64,000 bases of DNA from an uncultured Prevotellaceae bacterium (GTDB lineage Bacteria > Bacteroidota > Bacteroidia > Bacteroidales > Bacteroidaceae): NCBI GenBank assembly GCA_900316985.1, contig ONFE01000002.1, positions 62,001 through 126,000 of the forward strand, given 5' to 3'. The notes below the pieces were generated by a model. The model did not search any database. It saw only the letters and a list, made by a program, of their open reading frames with translations, and was not told where the DNA came from. How positions within the stretch are numbered: the stretch's first letter is position 1; each line of letters begins with the position of its first letter. Below are positions 56,122-64,000 of this stretch, piece after piece. Position numbers and translations under genes: made by a program.

Positions 56122-57140
56122 TTGATGCCGCGCTTGTTCAAGGCATCGGAGTATTTGGCTGCATTGGCCAAATGTTCTGCATAGGTGCGGGCAAAATTAT
56201 GTGTGCCGCTGAAATCCTCTTTCGCACACATATATAAATAATCGTGGTGCACCAGGTTGAGTACGGCATCAATACCGGCCACGGTCGGTATACGGATAGG
56301 GCCTGGAGGAAGTCCCGTGTTGCGGTAGGTGTTGTAGGGACTGTTCACGGAGAGCATATTGTTATAGATACGCTTCAACGAGAAGTCTCCGATGGCAAAC
56401 TTCACCGTCGGGTCGGCCTGCAGGGGCATATCCGTTTTCAGACGGTTGTAGTACATACCGGCAATCATCGGCTTTTCCTTGTCGTTGGCGGTTTCCTCGT
56501 CGATGATGCTGGCCATCGTAATAACTTGCTCGGGTGTAAGGTTGAGCGCGTTGGCCTTCTCTGTGCGCTCTTTGTTCCAGAAAATATCGCTTTCCTTCTT
56601 CATACGGTCGAACAAGACTTCCGTGCTGACATTCCAATAAATGTCGTAAGTGTTGGGTATAAACATACATGGCATCGTCTCCGGTGTATAACCGTATTTC
56701 TGGCAGATGGCAGAGTCACGCAAGGCAGTGATGATTTCGGTGCTGTCGAGCATCAACTTCTGAGACAGGGTGGCGGCCAAACGGTCCATTGTGCGTACGG
56801 ATGGGATGGTCAGGTTGAGAGGTTCCTGCATCCCGTTCTTGATGTGGCGGAAGGCCGTGAATGCGCCTTCCGATGGCTTAATGCCGTAACGCCCGGTGCG
56901 TATTTTCTCTTTATACTTGGTATGACGTGCCAGCGTCTGGAAGGCGAAAATCCCGTGGAGAGAGGAGAAATCCTTGAGTTTCACCAGCACGGAGTCGATG
57001 TTATCGTCCTGATCAATGTAGAGATATTGGGTCTTATCCTTCCCGGTCATTGACGAGAAAAAGAAATAGTATATGATGCCTGCTATGAGCAGGATGCAGA
57101 TGAGCATTGGAGCCACGTACTTGTTTGCGCTTACCTTCAT
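56118..57140 (-). CDS. mltG: Endolytic murein transglycosylase
   Basis: A 340-residue inner-membrane enzyme that cleaves nascent glycan strands and so limits peptidoglycan chain length. It has a single N-terminal membrane helix (APMLICILLIAGIIYYFFF), a LysM-like region, and the YceG domain with YTPETMPCMFIPNTYDIYWN near 185, ITMASIIDEETANDKEKPMI near 240, DMPLQADPTVKFAIGD near 270 and NTGLPPGPIRIPT near 300. The usual SIVEKET motif reads SIIDEET, with Asp at the first acidic position. An upstream ATG would lie inside the promoter. Confidence 0.94.
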   Translation of the reverse strand: MKVSANKYVAPMLICILLIAGIIYYFFFSSMTGKDKTQYLYIDQDDNIDSVLVKLKDFSSLHGIFAFQTLARHTKYKEKIRTGRYGIKPSEGAFTAFRHIKNGMQEPLNLTIPSVRTMDRLAATLSQKLMLDSTEIITALRDSAICQKYGYTPETMPCMFIPNTYDIYWNVSTEVLFDRMKKESDIFWNKERTEKANALNLTPEQVITMASIIDEETANDKEKPMIAGMYYNRLKTDMPLQADPTVKFAIGDFSLKRIYNNMLSVNSPYNTYRNTGLPPGPIRIPTVAGIDAVLNLVHHDYLYMCAKEDFSGTHNFARTYAEHLANAAKYSDALNKRGIK

Positions 57141-57166
57141 AATGCAATATGTTTTGAAAATCTTGG

Positions 57167-57198
57167 CAAAGTTACGAAAAGTTAAGCGCAAAAACAAA
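57167..57198 (-). promoter_or_regulatory. Promoter of mltG-pagL
   Basis: TTTG (57195-57198 on the minus strand), 20 bases, TAACTTTG (57167-57174), 26 bases before the ATG. Confidence 0.78.
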
Positions 57199-57279
57199 TA
57201 AAAATAGTTTAAAATTGAATTGTCCTATGGAAGCGGCTAATTATTCACCGAAAAATTTCTTTATTTCGTCTTTTTAGAC

Positions 57280-57287
57280 TATCTTTG
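57280..57287 (+). promoter_or_regulatory. -7 box for malQ (leaderless)
   Basis: TATCTTTG ends four bases before the ATG, with TTTC at the -33 position. The transcript should start at or very near the start codon. Confidence 0.65.
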
Positions 57288-57291
57288 CGAT

Positions 57292-59976
57292 ATGAAACTG
57301 AAATTCAATATCCATTATAATACGGAATGGGGACAGCAGATGCACGTCGTAGTGAATTACCTCACAAGCGACCGCCACGAACGTGAACAGGACTTCCTGA
57401 TGCAGACCCAGGACGGCACAGAGTGGATGCTTGACGTGGTGTTGATGGAATCACGCCAGCGTTCCATACTTTCCTTCCACTATGTCTATCAAGTCGAAGA
57501 CAGCGATGGGCATATTCTTCGAAGGGAATGGAATCAGGTGAAGCGAACCTATGCTGCCGACAGCATGAAAACTTTTGTCTTTGCCGACCTCTGGCGCGAC
57601 CGTCCGCTCAACTATCCGCTCTATACTTATTTTAATAAGCGCTATGAGCCGGGCATCATGCCCCTGTCGTTACCTCTTTTCCGTAAGACCATCATCTTCC
57701 GCGTATCAGCACCGCAGTTGCAAGAGGGAGAAACGCTGGCACTGATTGGAAATCATCCTGCCATCGGCAACTGGAATCCCACACGTTATCTGCCCTTGCA
57801 GCATATCGGTGAGTTTGATTGGATTCTTTCTGTGAATGTCGACGGTATGACTTTCCCGCTGGAATATAAATATGTAGTCATCGATGAGAAGAAACGCCAG
57901 TTGAAGACATGGGAGGAAGGTGACAACCGCACAAATCAGGAACATACGGTAGGAGACGGTGAAGTGCTTGTCCTTTACGGCGATTCCCTACGGCTGAAGG
58001 AAACCCCGATGAAAGCAGCCGGAGTTGTCGTTCCAGTCTTCTCCTTGCGCTCGGAGCACAGTTTCGGCGTAGGCGACTTCGGTGACCTCAAACGGATGGC
58101 CGATTGGGCTTCACTTGTAGGCCTTCGTATCATCCAACTGCTCCCCGTCAACGATACGACCAGCACTCACTCATGGACAGATTCCCATCCCTACAATATC
58201 ATATCGGCCTTTGCCCTTCATCCGCATTATATTGATTTGGAACAACTGCCGCCCTTGAAAGATGAGAAGAAATCTGCCCGCTTTATGCGTCAGCGCCGTG
58301 AACTCAATGCCATGCGTGACAGCGACTACCTGGCTGTTGACCGCGTGAAGTCGGCCTATGTACATCAGTCCTTTGTGGAGCAGGGGAGTGATACGATGAA
58401 ATCTGATGCTTTCAAGACTTTCTTTAAAGATAATAAGGATTGGCTACCTGACTATGCAGCCTTCTGCGTGCTACGTGACAAGAACCGCACCTCCCGTGTG
58501 GCTGACTGGAAAGAACTGGAGCCCGGCCCTGAAGTGGAGGAAATCTATTACGTGCAATACCATCTTCATAGGCAGTTGAAAGGTGCAGCCGACTATGCCC
58601 GCAGCAAGGGTGTTTCGCTAAAGGGCGACCTGCCTATCGGTGTCTATCGGGACAGTGTGGAAACATGGAAGCATCCCGAATTCTTCCATCTCGATATGCA
58701 GACGGGTACGCCTCCGGACATCTACCATCCCAATGGACAGAACTGGGGATTTCCAACCTATCGTTTAGATAATTCCAGTAAATCTGCTCCCCCCGCCAGA
58801 CACGGGGATATGCTCAGTATTTCCGCTTGGTTCCGCCGCAGGTTTCAATGGATGGAACAATACTTTGACCTCTTTCGCATAGACCACGTTATCGGATTCT
58901 TCCGCGTCTGGGAGATTCCTCAGACGTCCGTCTATGCCACAATGGGCCATTATCAGCCAGCATTGCCGATGAGTACCGAAGAAATAGAACAGATGGGTCT
59001 GACTTTCCGGCAGGATCTCTACACTCGTCCTTTCATCAACGATTCCATTCTCGATAAGATTTTCGGCATCCACGCTCAGTATGTGAAGGACAATTTCCTT
59101 ATCCGGCAATCCTACGGTCTCTATTCCATCCAGGCCGAATACGATACACAACGTAAGGTTGAGCATGCTTTTCAAGGGCGTAATGATGAGAACTCACTAT
59201 GGATTCGCGAAGGACTCTACCGGCTCATCTCCAACGTTCTTTTCCTTGAAGACTCCCGTCAACCAGGTATGTATCATCCTCGTTTCGGCATCAACCGGGA
59301 GCCTGTATTCGAGATTTTGAGTCACGATGAGCGTGAGGCTTACATGCGTATTTATAATAGCTATTTCTTTGAACGTCACAACGGTTTCTGGGCTCATCAT
59401 GCCATGATGCTGCTCAGTGAAATCTTGCAAGACACGCGTATGATGGTCTGTGCCGAAGATCTCGGTCTGCTGCCGGCCTCTGTACCACACGTTTTGGATG
59501 CCCTGCGAATATTGACACTTGAAGTACAGTCATTGCCAAAGGACTATGGTACAGAGTTCGCCCATCTGGAGGCCAACCCTTACCGAAGTGTGGCCACGAT
59601 AAGTACTCACGACATGTCACCCTTGCGTCTTTGGTGGGAGGAGAATATGGGTCGCACACAACGGTACTTTACAACAATGATGCAACGTGAAGGGCGCGCT
59701 CCCCTACAACTCACCGCGCCAATGGCCGAGGAAATCATTGCGCGCCACATGTACTGTCCGTCGATGCTCTGCCTGCTCAGTATCCAGGACTTACTTTCCA
59801 TGGATGCAATGCTTCGGGCAAAAGATGTCCGAGCTGAGCGTATTAATGAGCCTTACGACAGTTACAACCAATGGAAGTATCGGATGAACGTGACTATCGA
59901 GCAACTTATGGAGGCACGCCAGTTCAATCAGAAACTTCACACGATGGTTCTGCGGAGTAGGAGAGGAGAAAGTTGA
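57292..59976 (+). CDS. malQ: 4-alpha-glucanotransferase with N-terminal CBM20 domains
   Basis: An 894-residue GH77 amylomaltase (disproportionating enzyme) that transfers alpha-1,4-glucan segments in starch and glycogen metabolism. Two starch-binding domains precede the catalytic part: about 1-115, and about 125-235 (IGNHPAIGNWNPTRYLPLQH is a CBM20 signature). The GH77 barrel has EHSFGVGDFGDLKRMADWAS near 255, the nucleophile in LFRIDHVIGFFRVWEIP near 525, the acid/base Glu in VCAEDLGLLP near 720 and STHDMSPLRLW near 766. Such two-CBM plant DPE2-like forms are usual in Bacteroidetes. The HAD gene follows after four bases. Confidence 0.95.
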   Translation: MKLKFNIHYNTEWGQQMHVVVNYLTSDRHEREQDFLMQTQDGTEWMLDVVLMESRQRSILSFHYVYQVEDSDGHILRREWNQVKRTYAADSMKTFVFADLWRDRPLNYPLYTYFNKRYEPGIMPLSLPLFRKTIIFRVSAPQLQEGETLALIGNHPAIGNWNPTRYLPLQHIGEFDWILSVNVDGMTFPLEYKYVVIDEKKRQLKTWEEGDNRTNQEHTVGDGEVLVLYGDSLRLKETPMKAAGVVVPVFSLRSEHSFGVGDFGDLKRMADWASLVGLRIIQLLPVNDTTSTHSWTDSHPYNIISAFALHPHYIDLEQLPPLKDEKKSARFMRQRRELNAMRDSDYLAVDRVKSAYVHQSFVEQGSDTMKSDAFKTFFKDNKDWLPDYAAFCVLRDKNRTSRVADWKELEPGPEVEEIYYVQYHLHRQLKGAADYARSKGVSLKGDLPIGVYRDSVETWKHPEFFHLDMQTGTPPDIYHPNGQNWGFPTYRLDNSSKSAPPARHGDMLSISAWFRRRFQWMEQYFDLFRIDHVIGFFRVWEIPQTSVYATMGHYQPALPMSTEEIEQMGLTFRQDLYTRPFINDSILDKIFGIHAQYVKDNFLIRQSYGLYSIQAEYDTQRKVEHAFQGRNDENSLWIREGLYRLISNVLFLEDSRQPGMYHPRFGINREPVFEILSHDEREAYMRIYNSYFFERHNGFWAHHAMMLLSEILQDTRMMVCAEDLGLLPASVPHVLDALRILTLEVQSLPKDYGTEFAHLEANPYRSVATISTHDMSPLRLWWEENMGRTQRYFTTMMQREGRAPLQLTAPMAEEIIARHMYCPSMLCLLSIQDLLSMDAMLRAKDVRAERINEPYDSYNQWKYRMNVTIEQLMEARQFNQKLHTMVLRSRRGES

Positions 59977-59980
59977 GGAG

Positions 59981-60622
59981 ATGAAACAGTATTCCACCTA
60001 CATATTCGATTTGGATGGCACGTTGCTTGACACATTGCAGGACTTGGCCGTGAGTGTGAACTATGCACTCCGACAATGCTCGATGCCTGAGCGAACGCTG
60101 GATGAAGTGCGTCAGTTTGTTGGCAATGGCGTCAGGATGCTAATGAAACGTGCTGTTCCTCAAGGTGAAGATAATCCGCGCTTTCAAGAGGCCTTCGATA
60201 TTTTCCGAAGTCATTATTTAGAGCATTCACTTGACACGACAGCTCCCTATCCTGGCATCATGGAGATGCTTGCCCGACTGAAGGCCAGTGGCAAGCGAAT
60301 GGCTGTCGTGAGCAATAAGTTTGATGCGGCCACAAAGGAACTCATCCGCCATTTCTTCGGTGAACTGATTGAGGTGGCTATTGGTGAGAATGAGGCAGCT
60401 GGGGTCCGTAAGAAACCTGCTCCCGACACAGTGAACGAGGCTTTACGTCAGTTAGGGGTGGGAAAGGAAGATGCTGTCTATGTAGGCGACAGCGATGTGG
60501 ATTTGCAGACGGCCAGAAACAGTGGGCTTCCTTGTATAAGCGTTCTTTGGGGATTCCGAGACCGTTCTTTTCTTCAGGATCATGGAGCTATGGATTTTGC
60601 CGATAGTCCCGAAAATATATGA
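59981..60622 (+). CDS. HAD-superfamily phosphatase (phosphoglycolate phosphatase-like)
   Basis: A 213-residue HAD subfamily IA hydrolase. Motif I FDLDGTLLDT is near residues 9-18, the cap domain includes SVNYALRQCSMPERTLDEV, motif II is VVSNK near 109, motif III has RKKPAPDTV near 142, and motif IV is YVGDSDVDLQTA near 166. It resembles Gph. The four-base gap after malQ suggests co-transcription. The physiological substrate is not evident. Confidence 0.88.
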   Translation: MKQYSTYIFDLDGTLLDTLQDLAVSVNYALRQCSMPERTLDEVRQFVGNGVRMLMKRAVPQGEDNPRFQEAFDIFRSHYLEHSLDTTAPYPGIMEMLARLKASGKRMAVVSNKFDAATKELIRHFFGELIEVAIGENEAAGVRKKPAPDTVNEALRQLGVGKEDAVYVGDSDVDLQTARNSGLPCISVLWGFRDRSFLQDHGAMDFADSPENI

Positions 60623-60627
60623 TGTTT

Positions 60628-61158
60628 TTAATCTTCGGAATCAGCACCACGGAGAATGATGCTCGTGGCACCTAATGTGAAAAGGCTGCCGTCATCAATA
60701 ATGCGACGTTCCCCTTGCTGGAGTTCCACGTTGTCCACGAATGTTCCCGTATTGCTGTTCAAATCGCGCAGAACATATTGTATCTGGCCGCGCTTGTTTC
60801 GGCTGACGGTGATGGCACAATGCGTCAAATCAACACTCGGATCGACCGTTTCAAATGGCGTGTTAATGCGATTACCCTTCTGGTAGCGGCCTATCACGTT
60901 TTCACCTATTTTTAGCGGAATCACTTGCTTGTAATGAAAGCAGTTTTCTATAATTACAATAGAGCCGCAGCCTTCTTCGTTAGCCTGCTCGTCAGGATTC
61001 TCGTCTTTCTGGCGGTTATGGAGTTTGCTAACTCCGATTCGTATGCCGAACTGTTTGTTACATTCCGTACATTGAAAGACCAGTTGCTGGCCTTCTTCAT
61101 ATTTAGTTTCATCAAAAATGATGTAATTATCACACTTCGGACAACGAACGCGTTTCAT
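60628..61158 (-). CDS. FHA-domain protein with N-terminal zinc ribbon
   Basis: A 176-residue cytoplasmic protein. Residues 1-45 form a zinc ribbon of the MJ0042 kind (RVRCPKCDNYIIFDETK, then FQCTECNKQFGI). An acidic linker follows. Residues about 85-170 are an FHA phosphothreonine-binding domain: IGRYQKGNRINTPFETVDPS, with the conserved S/T, H and N in LTHCAITVSRN and LNSNTGTFVDNVEL. It is probably an adaptor in Ser/Thr-phosphorylation signalling. No kinase or phosphatase gene is adjacent. It lies downstream of the HU/SPOR gene. Confidence 0.88.
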   Translation of the reverse strand: MKRVRCPKCDNYIIFDETKYEEGQQLVFQCTECNKQFGIRIGVSKLHNRQKDENPDEQANEEGCGSIVIIENCFHYKQVIPLKIGENVIGRYQKGNRINTPFETVDPSVDLTHCAITVSRNKRGQIQYVLRDLNSNTGTFVDNVELQQGERRIIDDGSLFTLGATSIILRGADSED

Positions 61159-61185
61159 AACAAATAAGGATTATTCTTAATAACT

Positions 61186-62298
61186 TTAACCTTCTACCTT
61201 GTATACCCAAGCTTGGCTGAACTCTGAATACTCGCGCATTTCGTGGAGTGCATTATATGCCTCAGCCTCAGACTTGTATTGGTTGAAAATTACTCTTGTG
61301 GTTGAATGACTGCTGAAAACAGCAGCCTCATTGAAACCAGCCTTGTGAAGTGTCTCCACATAGGCAGCAGCATTCTTCTTGCTCACATGTGAAGCCAACA
61401 CTATGGTGTAGTAGGGGAGGTTCTGTTGTTCATACAGAGCATCTTGTTTGACATTGGAAGTATTTTGTGCTTTCGTTGTCTCTGCTGTTTCGCCCTTATC
61501 TCCCTTTTCGGCCTTTTCCTCTTTGGCACTCAGGTCTTCAGCTGTTATGCCCTTTACTTCGGCAACTCCTTGTATAGTTGTTTTAGGCAGAATTCGCGTA
61601 AGGGTTTCAGTATTCATGTTGAGCATGCTCATCTCCTTATGCGATCCGTTATTCAACGGAGTGGAAATCAGAAAGAAAGCAAAGACGGCAATGGCTGCAG
61701 CTGCGATGTTGCGCAGTACACTCACACGGATATGAATCTTGTCATCATTTTCATCTTCGACATATAGAGATGTCAGCTTCTTGTCCTCTTGGTCCTTTTC
61801 TTCTTTAATTACATTTTCTTTTACTGCCTCAATCTTGACAGGTTTTGTCTTTGTTTCCACTAAGGCAGGTGTAAGACTGACAAGTGGATCCATTTCCACG
61901 CTACTTAGTCCATAGAGAGCAGGAGTCAGGATACCTGCCTCACAAGGATCAAACTCATAATTGCCATATTCGTTGACCCGAAGTGTGCCAATATCGTTCA
62001 GTTCATAATAGCCTTCATTCTCAATATGTTGCCGCAATTCGTTAACTTCATCCTCTATGCGAAGCAAGGCTTCTGGATAGGAGATATCGTAGGCTTCAAT
62101 ATAAGATTGTGCCAGCAACGAATCATTCATTTTCAAGGCTGGATTGAATCCGAGCGTACGTGTCGGCGGCAGGAACATCTGGTCGCTGTCGTCATAGTGA
62201 GCCTCTGAATAATGGGCCATAAAGCCACCGAGATCGGGAACGATCACGCAATCATTATCAAGAAGCAGAATTTCTATATGTCTTTCGAGTTCAATCAC
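61186..62298 (-). CDS. HU-CCDC81 and SPOR domain protein
   Basis: A 370-residue single-pass membrane protein. The N-terminus reads IELERHIEILLLDNDCVIVP then DLGGF, the standard start of the HU-CCDC81 bacterial family, which points to the GTG at 62298 as the start rather than an ATG 12 codons upstream. A second HU-like repeat covers about 75-130. A membrane helix (IAAAAIAVFAFFLI) is near 207, then a Glu/Lys-rich linker, and the C-terminal SPOR domain (YYTIVLASHVSKKNAAAYVE, then AWVYKVEG). SPOR binds denuded peptidoglycan at division sites, so this could tie DNA to the septum. Confidence 0.88.
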   Translation of the reverse strand: MIELERHIEILLLDNDCVIVPDLGGFMAHYSEAHYDDSDQMFLPPTRTLGFNPALKMNDSLLAQSYIEAYDISYPEALLRIEDEVNELRQHIENEGYYELNDIGTLRVNEYGNYEFDPCEAGILTPALYGLSSVEMDPLVSLTPALVETKTKPVKIEAVKENVIKEEKDQEDKKLTSLYVEDENDDKIHIRVSVLRNIAAAAIAVFAFFLISTPLNNGSHKEMSMLNMNTETLTRILPKTTIQGVAEVKGITAEDLSAKEEKAEKGDKGETAETTKAQNTSNVKQDALYEQQNLPYYTIVLASHVSKKNAAAYVETLHKAGFNEAAVFSSHSTTRVIFNQYKSEAEAYNALHEMREYSEFSQAWVYKVEG

Positions 62299-62395
62299 GA
62301 CTGCAAAAGTAATTCTTTTTCTTGGATTCTGCAAATATTTACAGTCTTAAAAAATAAAAATCGTGAAAAACGTGTGCCGATTCCATTTTTTATTG

Positions 62396-62403
62396 TACTT
62401 TTG
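62396..62403 (+). promoter_or_regulatory. -7 box for rfbC
   Basis: TACTTTTG, nine bases before the ATG; no clear -33 element. Confidence 0.5.
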
Positions 62404-62412
62404 CAAAACAAT

Positions 62413-62961
62413 ATGGAATACAAGGAAACAGACATTAAAGGCGTGTGGGTGATTGAGCCTAAAGTGTTCAACGATGCCCGCGGCTATTTCTTCGAAGCCT
62501 GGAAGAAAGAAGAATTCGAAAGCCATATCGGTTCCGTTAATTTCGTTCAGGATAATGAGTCGAAGAGTTCCCGGGGTGTCCTCCGCGGCCTTCACTATCA
62601 GAAAGGAGAATTCTCGCAAGCAAAACTCGTGCGTGTCATCAGCGGAACAGTCATTGATGTAGCTGTGGATATTCGTCGTAGTTCACCTACATTTGGCCGT
62701 TATGTGGCCGTGGAATTGAGTGCTGAAAATAAGCGTCAGCTTTTCATACCACGTGGAATGGCTCACGGATTTCTCGTACTCAGTGACGAAGCTGTGTTCA
62801 CCTATAAGGTAGACAATGTGTATGCACCGCAGGCAGAGGCCAGTATCCGGTTTGACGATCCCACCATCGGTATAGAATGGCCCATTGATCCCGCAGAAAT
62901 GTTGCTTAGTCCCAAGGATCAGAATGGGAAGAGCCTGCAAGATGCAGAACTCTTCGAATAA
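62413..62961 (+). CDS. rfbC: dTDP-4-dehydrorhamnose 3,5-epimerase
   Basis: A 182-residue cupin-fold epimerase of dTDP-L-rhamnose synthesis. KVFNDARGYFFEAWKKEEFE near 17-36, QDNESKSSRGVLRGLHYQ near 48 (catalytic His), VIDVAVDIRRSSPTFGRYVA near 82 and FIPRGMAHGFLVLSDEAVFT, then YKVDNVYAPQAE with the catalytic Tyr, are all canonical. The other rfb genes are not adjacent in the window. An upstream in-frame start would lie in the neighbouring gene's promoter region and lacks homology. Confidence 0.96.
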   Translation: MEYKETDIKGVWVIEPKVFNDARGYFFEAWKKEEFESHIGSVNFVQDNESKSSRGVLRGLHYQKGEFSQAKLVRVISGTVIDVAVDIRRSSPTFGRYVAVELSAENKRQLFIPRGMAHGFLVLSDEAVFTYKVDNVYAPQAEASIRFDDPTIGIEWPIDPAEMLLSPKDQNGKSLQDAELFE

Positions 62962-62990
62962 GGGAAGAACCATATTCACCTAATTAATAT

Positions 62991-63782
62991 ATGACGAAGG
63001 TACTACCGCTCATTTTGCTGCTATTCCTGCTTACCGCTTGTGGAAATAAGGAAAAGCCTATAACAGCGCCTGTAGAGGACGCTTCCGCCAAGAAGATGCT
63101 CCAAGGTATCTGGCTTGACGAGGAAAGCGGTGAACCTTCATTTCGTGCTGAAGGAGACACGATTTATTATCCTGACTCCACTAGTGCCCCTGTGCATTTT
63201 TACATTATAGCGGATTCGATTGTGCTTGACGGTTCAAGAACACTTCGCTATGCTATATTGAAGCAATCTGCCAATATTTTTCAATTTGTCAATCAAAATG
63301 GCGAAGTTGTGAAACTTGTCAAGAGCGTTGATAAGACAGACAATGAGGTTTTCGAAACGGAACAGCCTATTGCTCTCAATCAGCGGAAGACTATTAAACG
63401 AGACACTATTGTGGGAACAGGAAATGAGCGTTATCACTGCTACGTACAGGTGAATCCCACTACCTACAAGGTGTATAAACAGACATACAATGACGATGGA
63501 CTACAGGTTGACAACATTTACTATGACAATAGTATTCACGTGGCTGTATTCCGGGGAAATGCGCGTGTCTATACGCACGATTTTCACAAACAGGACTTTA
63601 CCCGTCTGGTTCCGAAGGACTTTATCAACCAATGCATCTTGAGTGATATGGTATTGAAGTCGTCTAATGCCGAAGGTGTGCATTATGAAGCGCAGTTGGC
63701 TATACCTGACACCCCCAGTATCTACCTTGTAGACGTGGCCATCACCTACAAAGGTGCTATGCGGATGAATATTGCTGAATAG
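62991..63782 (+). CDS. Putative lipoprotein, DUF4738-like
   Basis: A 263-residue lipoprotein: MTKVLPLILLLFLLTACGNK has the lipobox LTAC. A first beta-rich part (LQGIWLDEESGEPSFRAEGD, then FYIIADSIVLDGSRTLRYAI) resembles lipocalin-like domains. A second part with YHCYVQVNPTTYKVYKQTYN and DDGLQVDNIYYDNSIHVAVF recalls DUF4738. Function is unknown. It starts 29 bases after rfbC and may be co-transcribed with it. Confidence 0.75.
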   Translation: MTKVLPLILLLFLLTACGNKEKPITAPVEDASAKKMLQGIWLDEESGEPSFRAEGDTIYYPDSTSAPVHFYIIADSIVLDGSRTLRYAILKQSANIFQFVNQNGEVVKLVKSVDKTDNEVFETEQPIALNQRKTIKRDTIVGTGNERYHCYVQVNPTTYKVYKQTYNDDGLQVDNIYYDNSIHVAVFRGNARVYTHDFHKQDFTRLVPKDFINQCILSDMVLKSSNAEGVHYEAQLAIPDTPSIYLVDVAITYKGAMRMNIAE

Positions 63783-63784
63783 GT

Positions 63785-63809
63785 CTTAACCTTGTATAAG
63801 ACTTAAAAT
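63785..63809. terminator. Weak hairpin between convergent genes
   Basis: GTCTTA / TAAGAC stem between the lipoprotein stop and the DedA-like stop; T-runs are short on both sides, so it is only a possible shared terminator. Confidence 0.35.
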
Positions 63810-64000
63810 CATTGCTTGCTTGAACGTTTCTTGATCTGCTTCTTGACAATGAAGTAGAGGGCTGCCACCAAGACGATGGCAATAATGATGTATTTGATGT
63901 AGTCACCGTATTCAAGAATCTTATCGTGTAGTTGTTCTTCTGGGACGATAGTGTGAAGATACCAACCGAGGGCGGCTAATATGATGTTCCATGCACCAGC
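63810..64000 (-). CDS. DedA-family membrane protein, C-terminal end
   Basis: The last 63 residues of a gene that enters from the right edge: AGAWNIILAALGWYLHTIVP, then a short amphipathic stretch, a transmembrane helix YIIIAIVLVAALYFIV, and a basic tail KKQIKKRSSKQ. The NIILAALGWYLG-like motif and terminal helix with basic tail are typical of DedA/SNARE-associated proteins, which act in lipid flipping and membrane homeostasis. Only the end is visible, so the family call is moderate. Confidence 0.65.

Overview
The window reads as a chromosome segment of a Bacteroidales bacterium, most like Prevotella and its relatives. The evidence is the promoter grammar (TTTG, 19-20 bases, TAnnTTTG, followed by genes without Shine-Dalgarno sites), lineage-restricted families (DUF4248, smalltalk, DUF4491, DUF4421, DUF4923, HU-CCDC81/SPOR), a BtuB-like TonB receptor with an extended signal peptide, and an rnfBCDGEA operon.

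Layout. 1-11.2 kb is housekeeping and catabolism: an SSS symporter with a DapA-family aldolase, pgk, a DUF4923 lipoprotein, ridA-queC, a TonB receptor, uxuA-rlmH-DUF4491 and a phosphohexomutase. 11.4-15.4 kb holds tRNA-Ser and tRNA-Glu, a GH8 enzyme fused to a beta-rich domain, a four-helix-bundle protein and a GIY-YIG protein. 15.4-19.0 kb is the compact Bacteroidales VapE module: VapE ATPase, DUF4248, Amidase_2, an HU-like protein and a 31-residue smalltalk peptide. It has large inverted repeats at most of its junctions and an unannotated transcription unit (37-residue peptide, folded RNA, terminator) ahead of vapE. 19-25.5 kb carries a DUF4421 protein and a 1781-residue DUF4011 helicase-nuclease.

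25.69-38.27 kb is an integrated element of about 12.6 kb, bounded by a 16-bp direct repeat and inserted at the 3' end of tRNA-Cys. It has a tyrosine integrase beside its arm-type repeats, two excisionase-like HTH proteins, a VapE-type primase-helicase, a broken prohead protease, a tape-measure-like protein, an S24-family protein and several proteins I do not recognise. No portal, terminase or capsid gene is visible, so it is a cryptic prophage or a phage satellite. Two promoter-to-terminator units in its right part look like small RNAs or leaders.

38.3-64 kb returns to core functions: a MuiA-like DUF4139 protein with an inserted SusC-like domain, a GHL10 hydrolase, rseC-rnfBCDGEA (ion-pumping Fd:NAD oxidoreductase), an asymmetric heterodimeric ABC exporter, RNase G preceded by a 29-residue basic peptide, HU, a PagL-like deacylase overlapping mltG, malQ, a HAD phosphatase, FHA and HU/SPOR proteins, rfbC, a lipoprotein and the end of a DedA-like gene.

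The most unusual signals lie outside classical genes: inverted repeats whose arms are short tandem repeats, two of them starting 4-5 bases after the stop of a VapE-family gene; a dispersed 22-bp GGATGATACTTTGA repeat; and the promoter-terminator units around vapE and the tRNA-Cys element.
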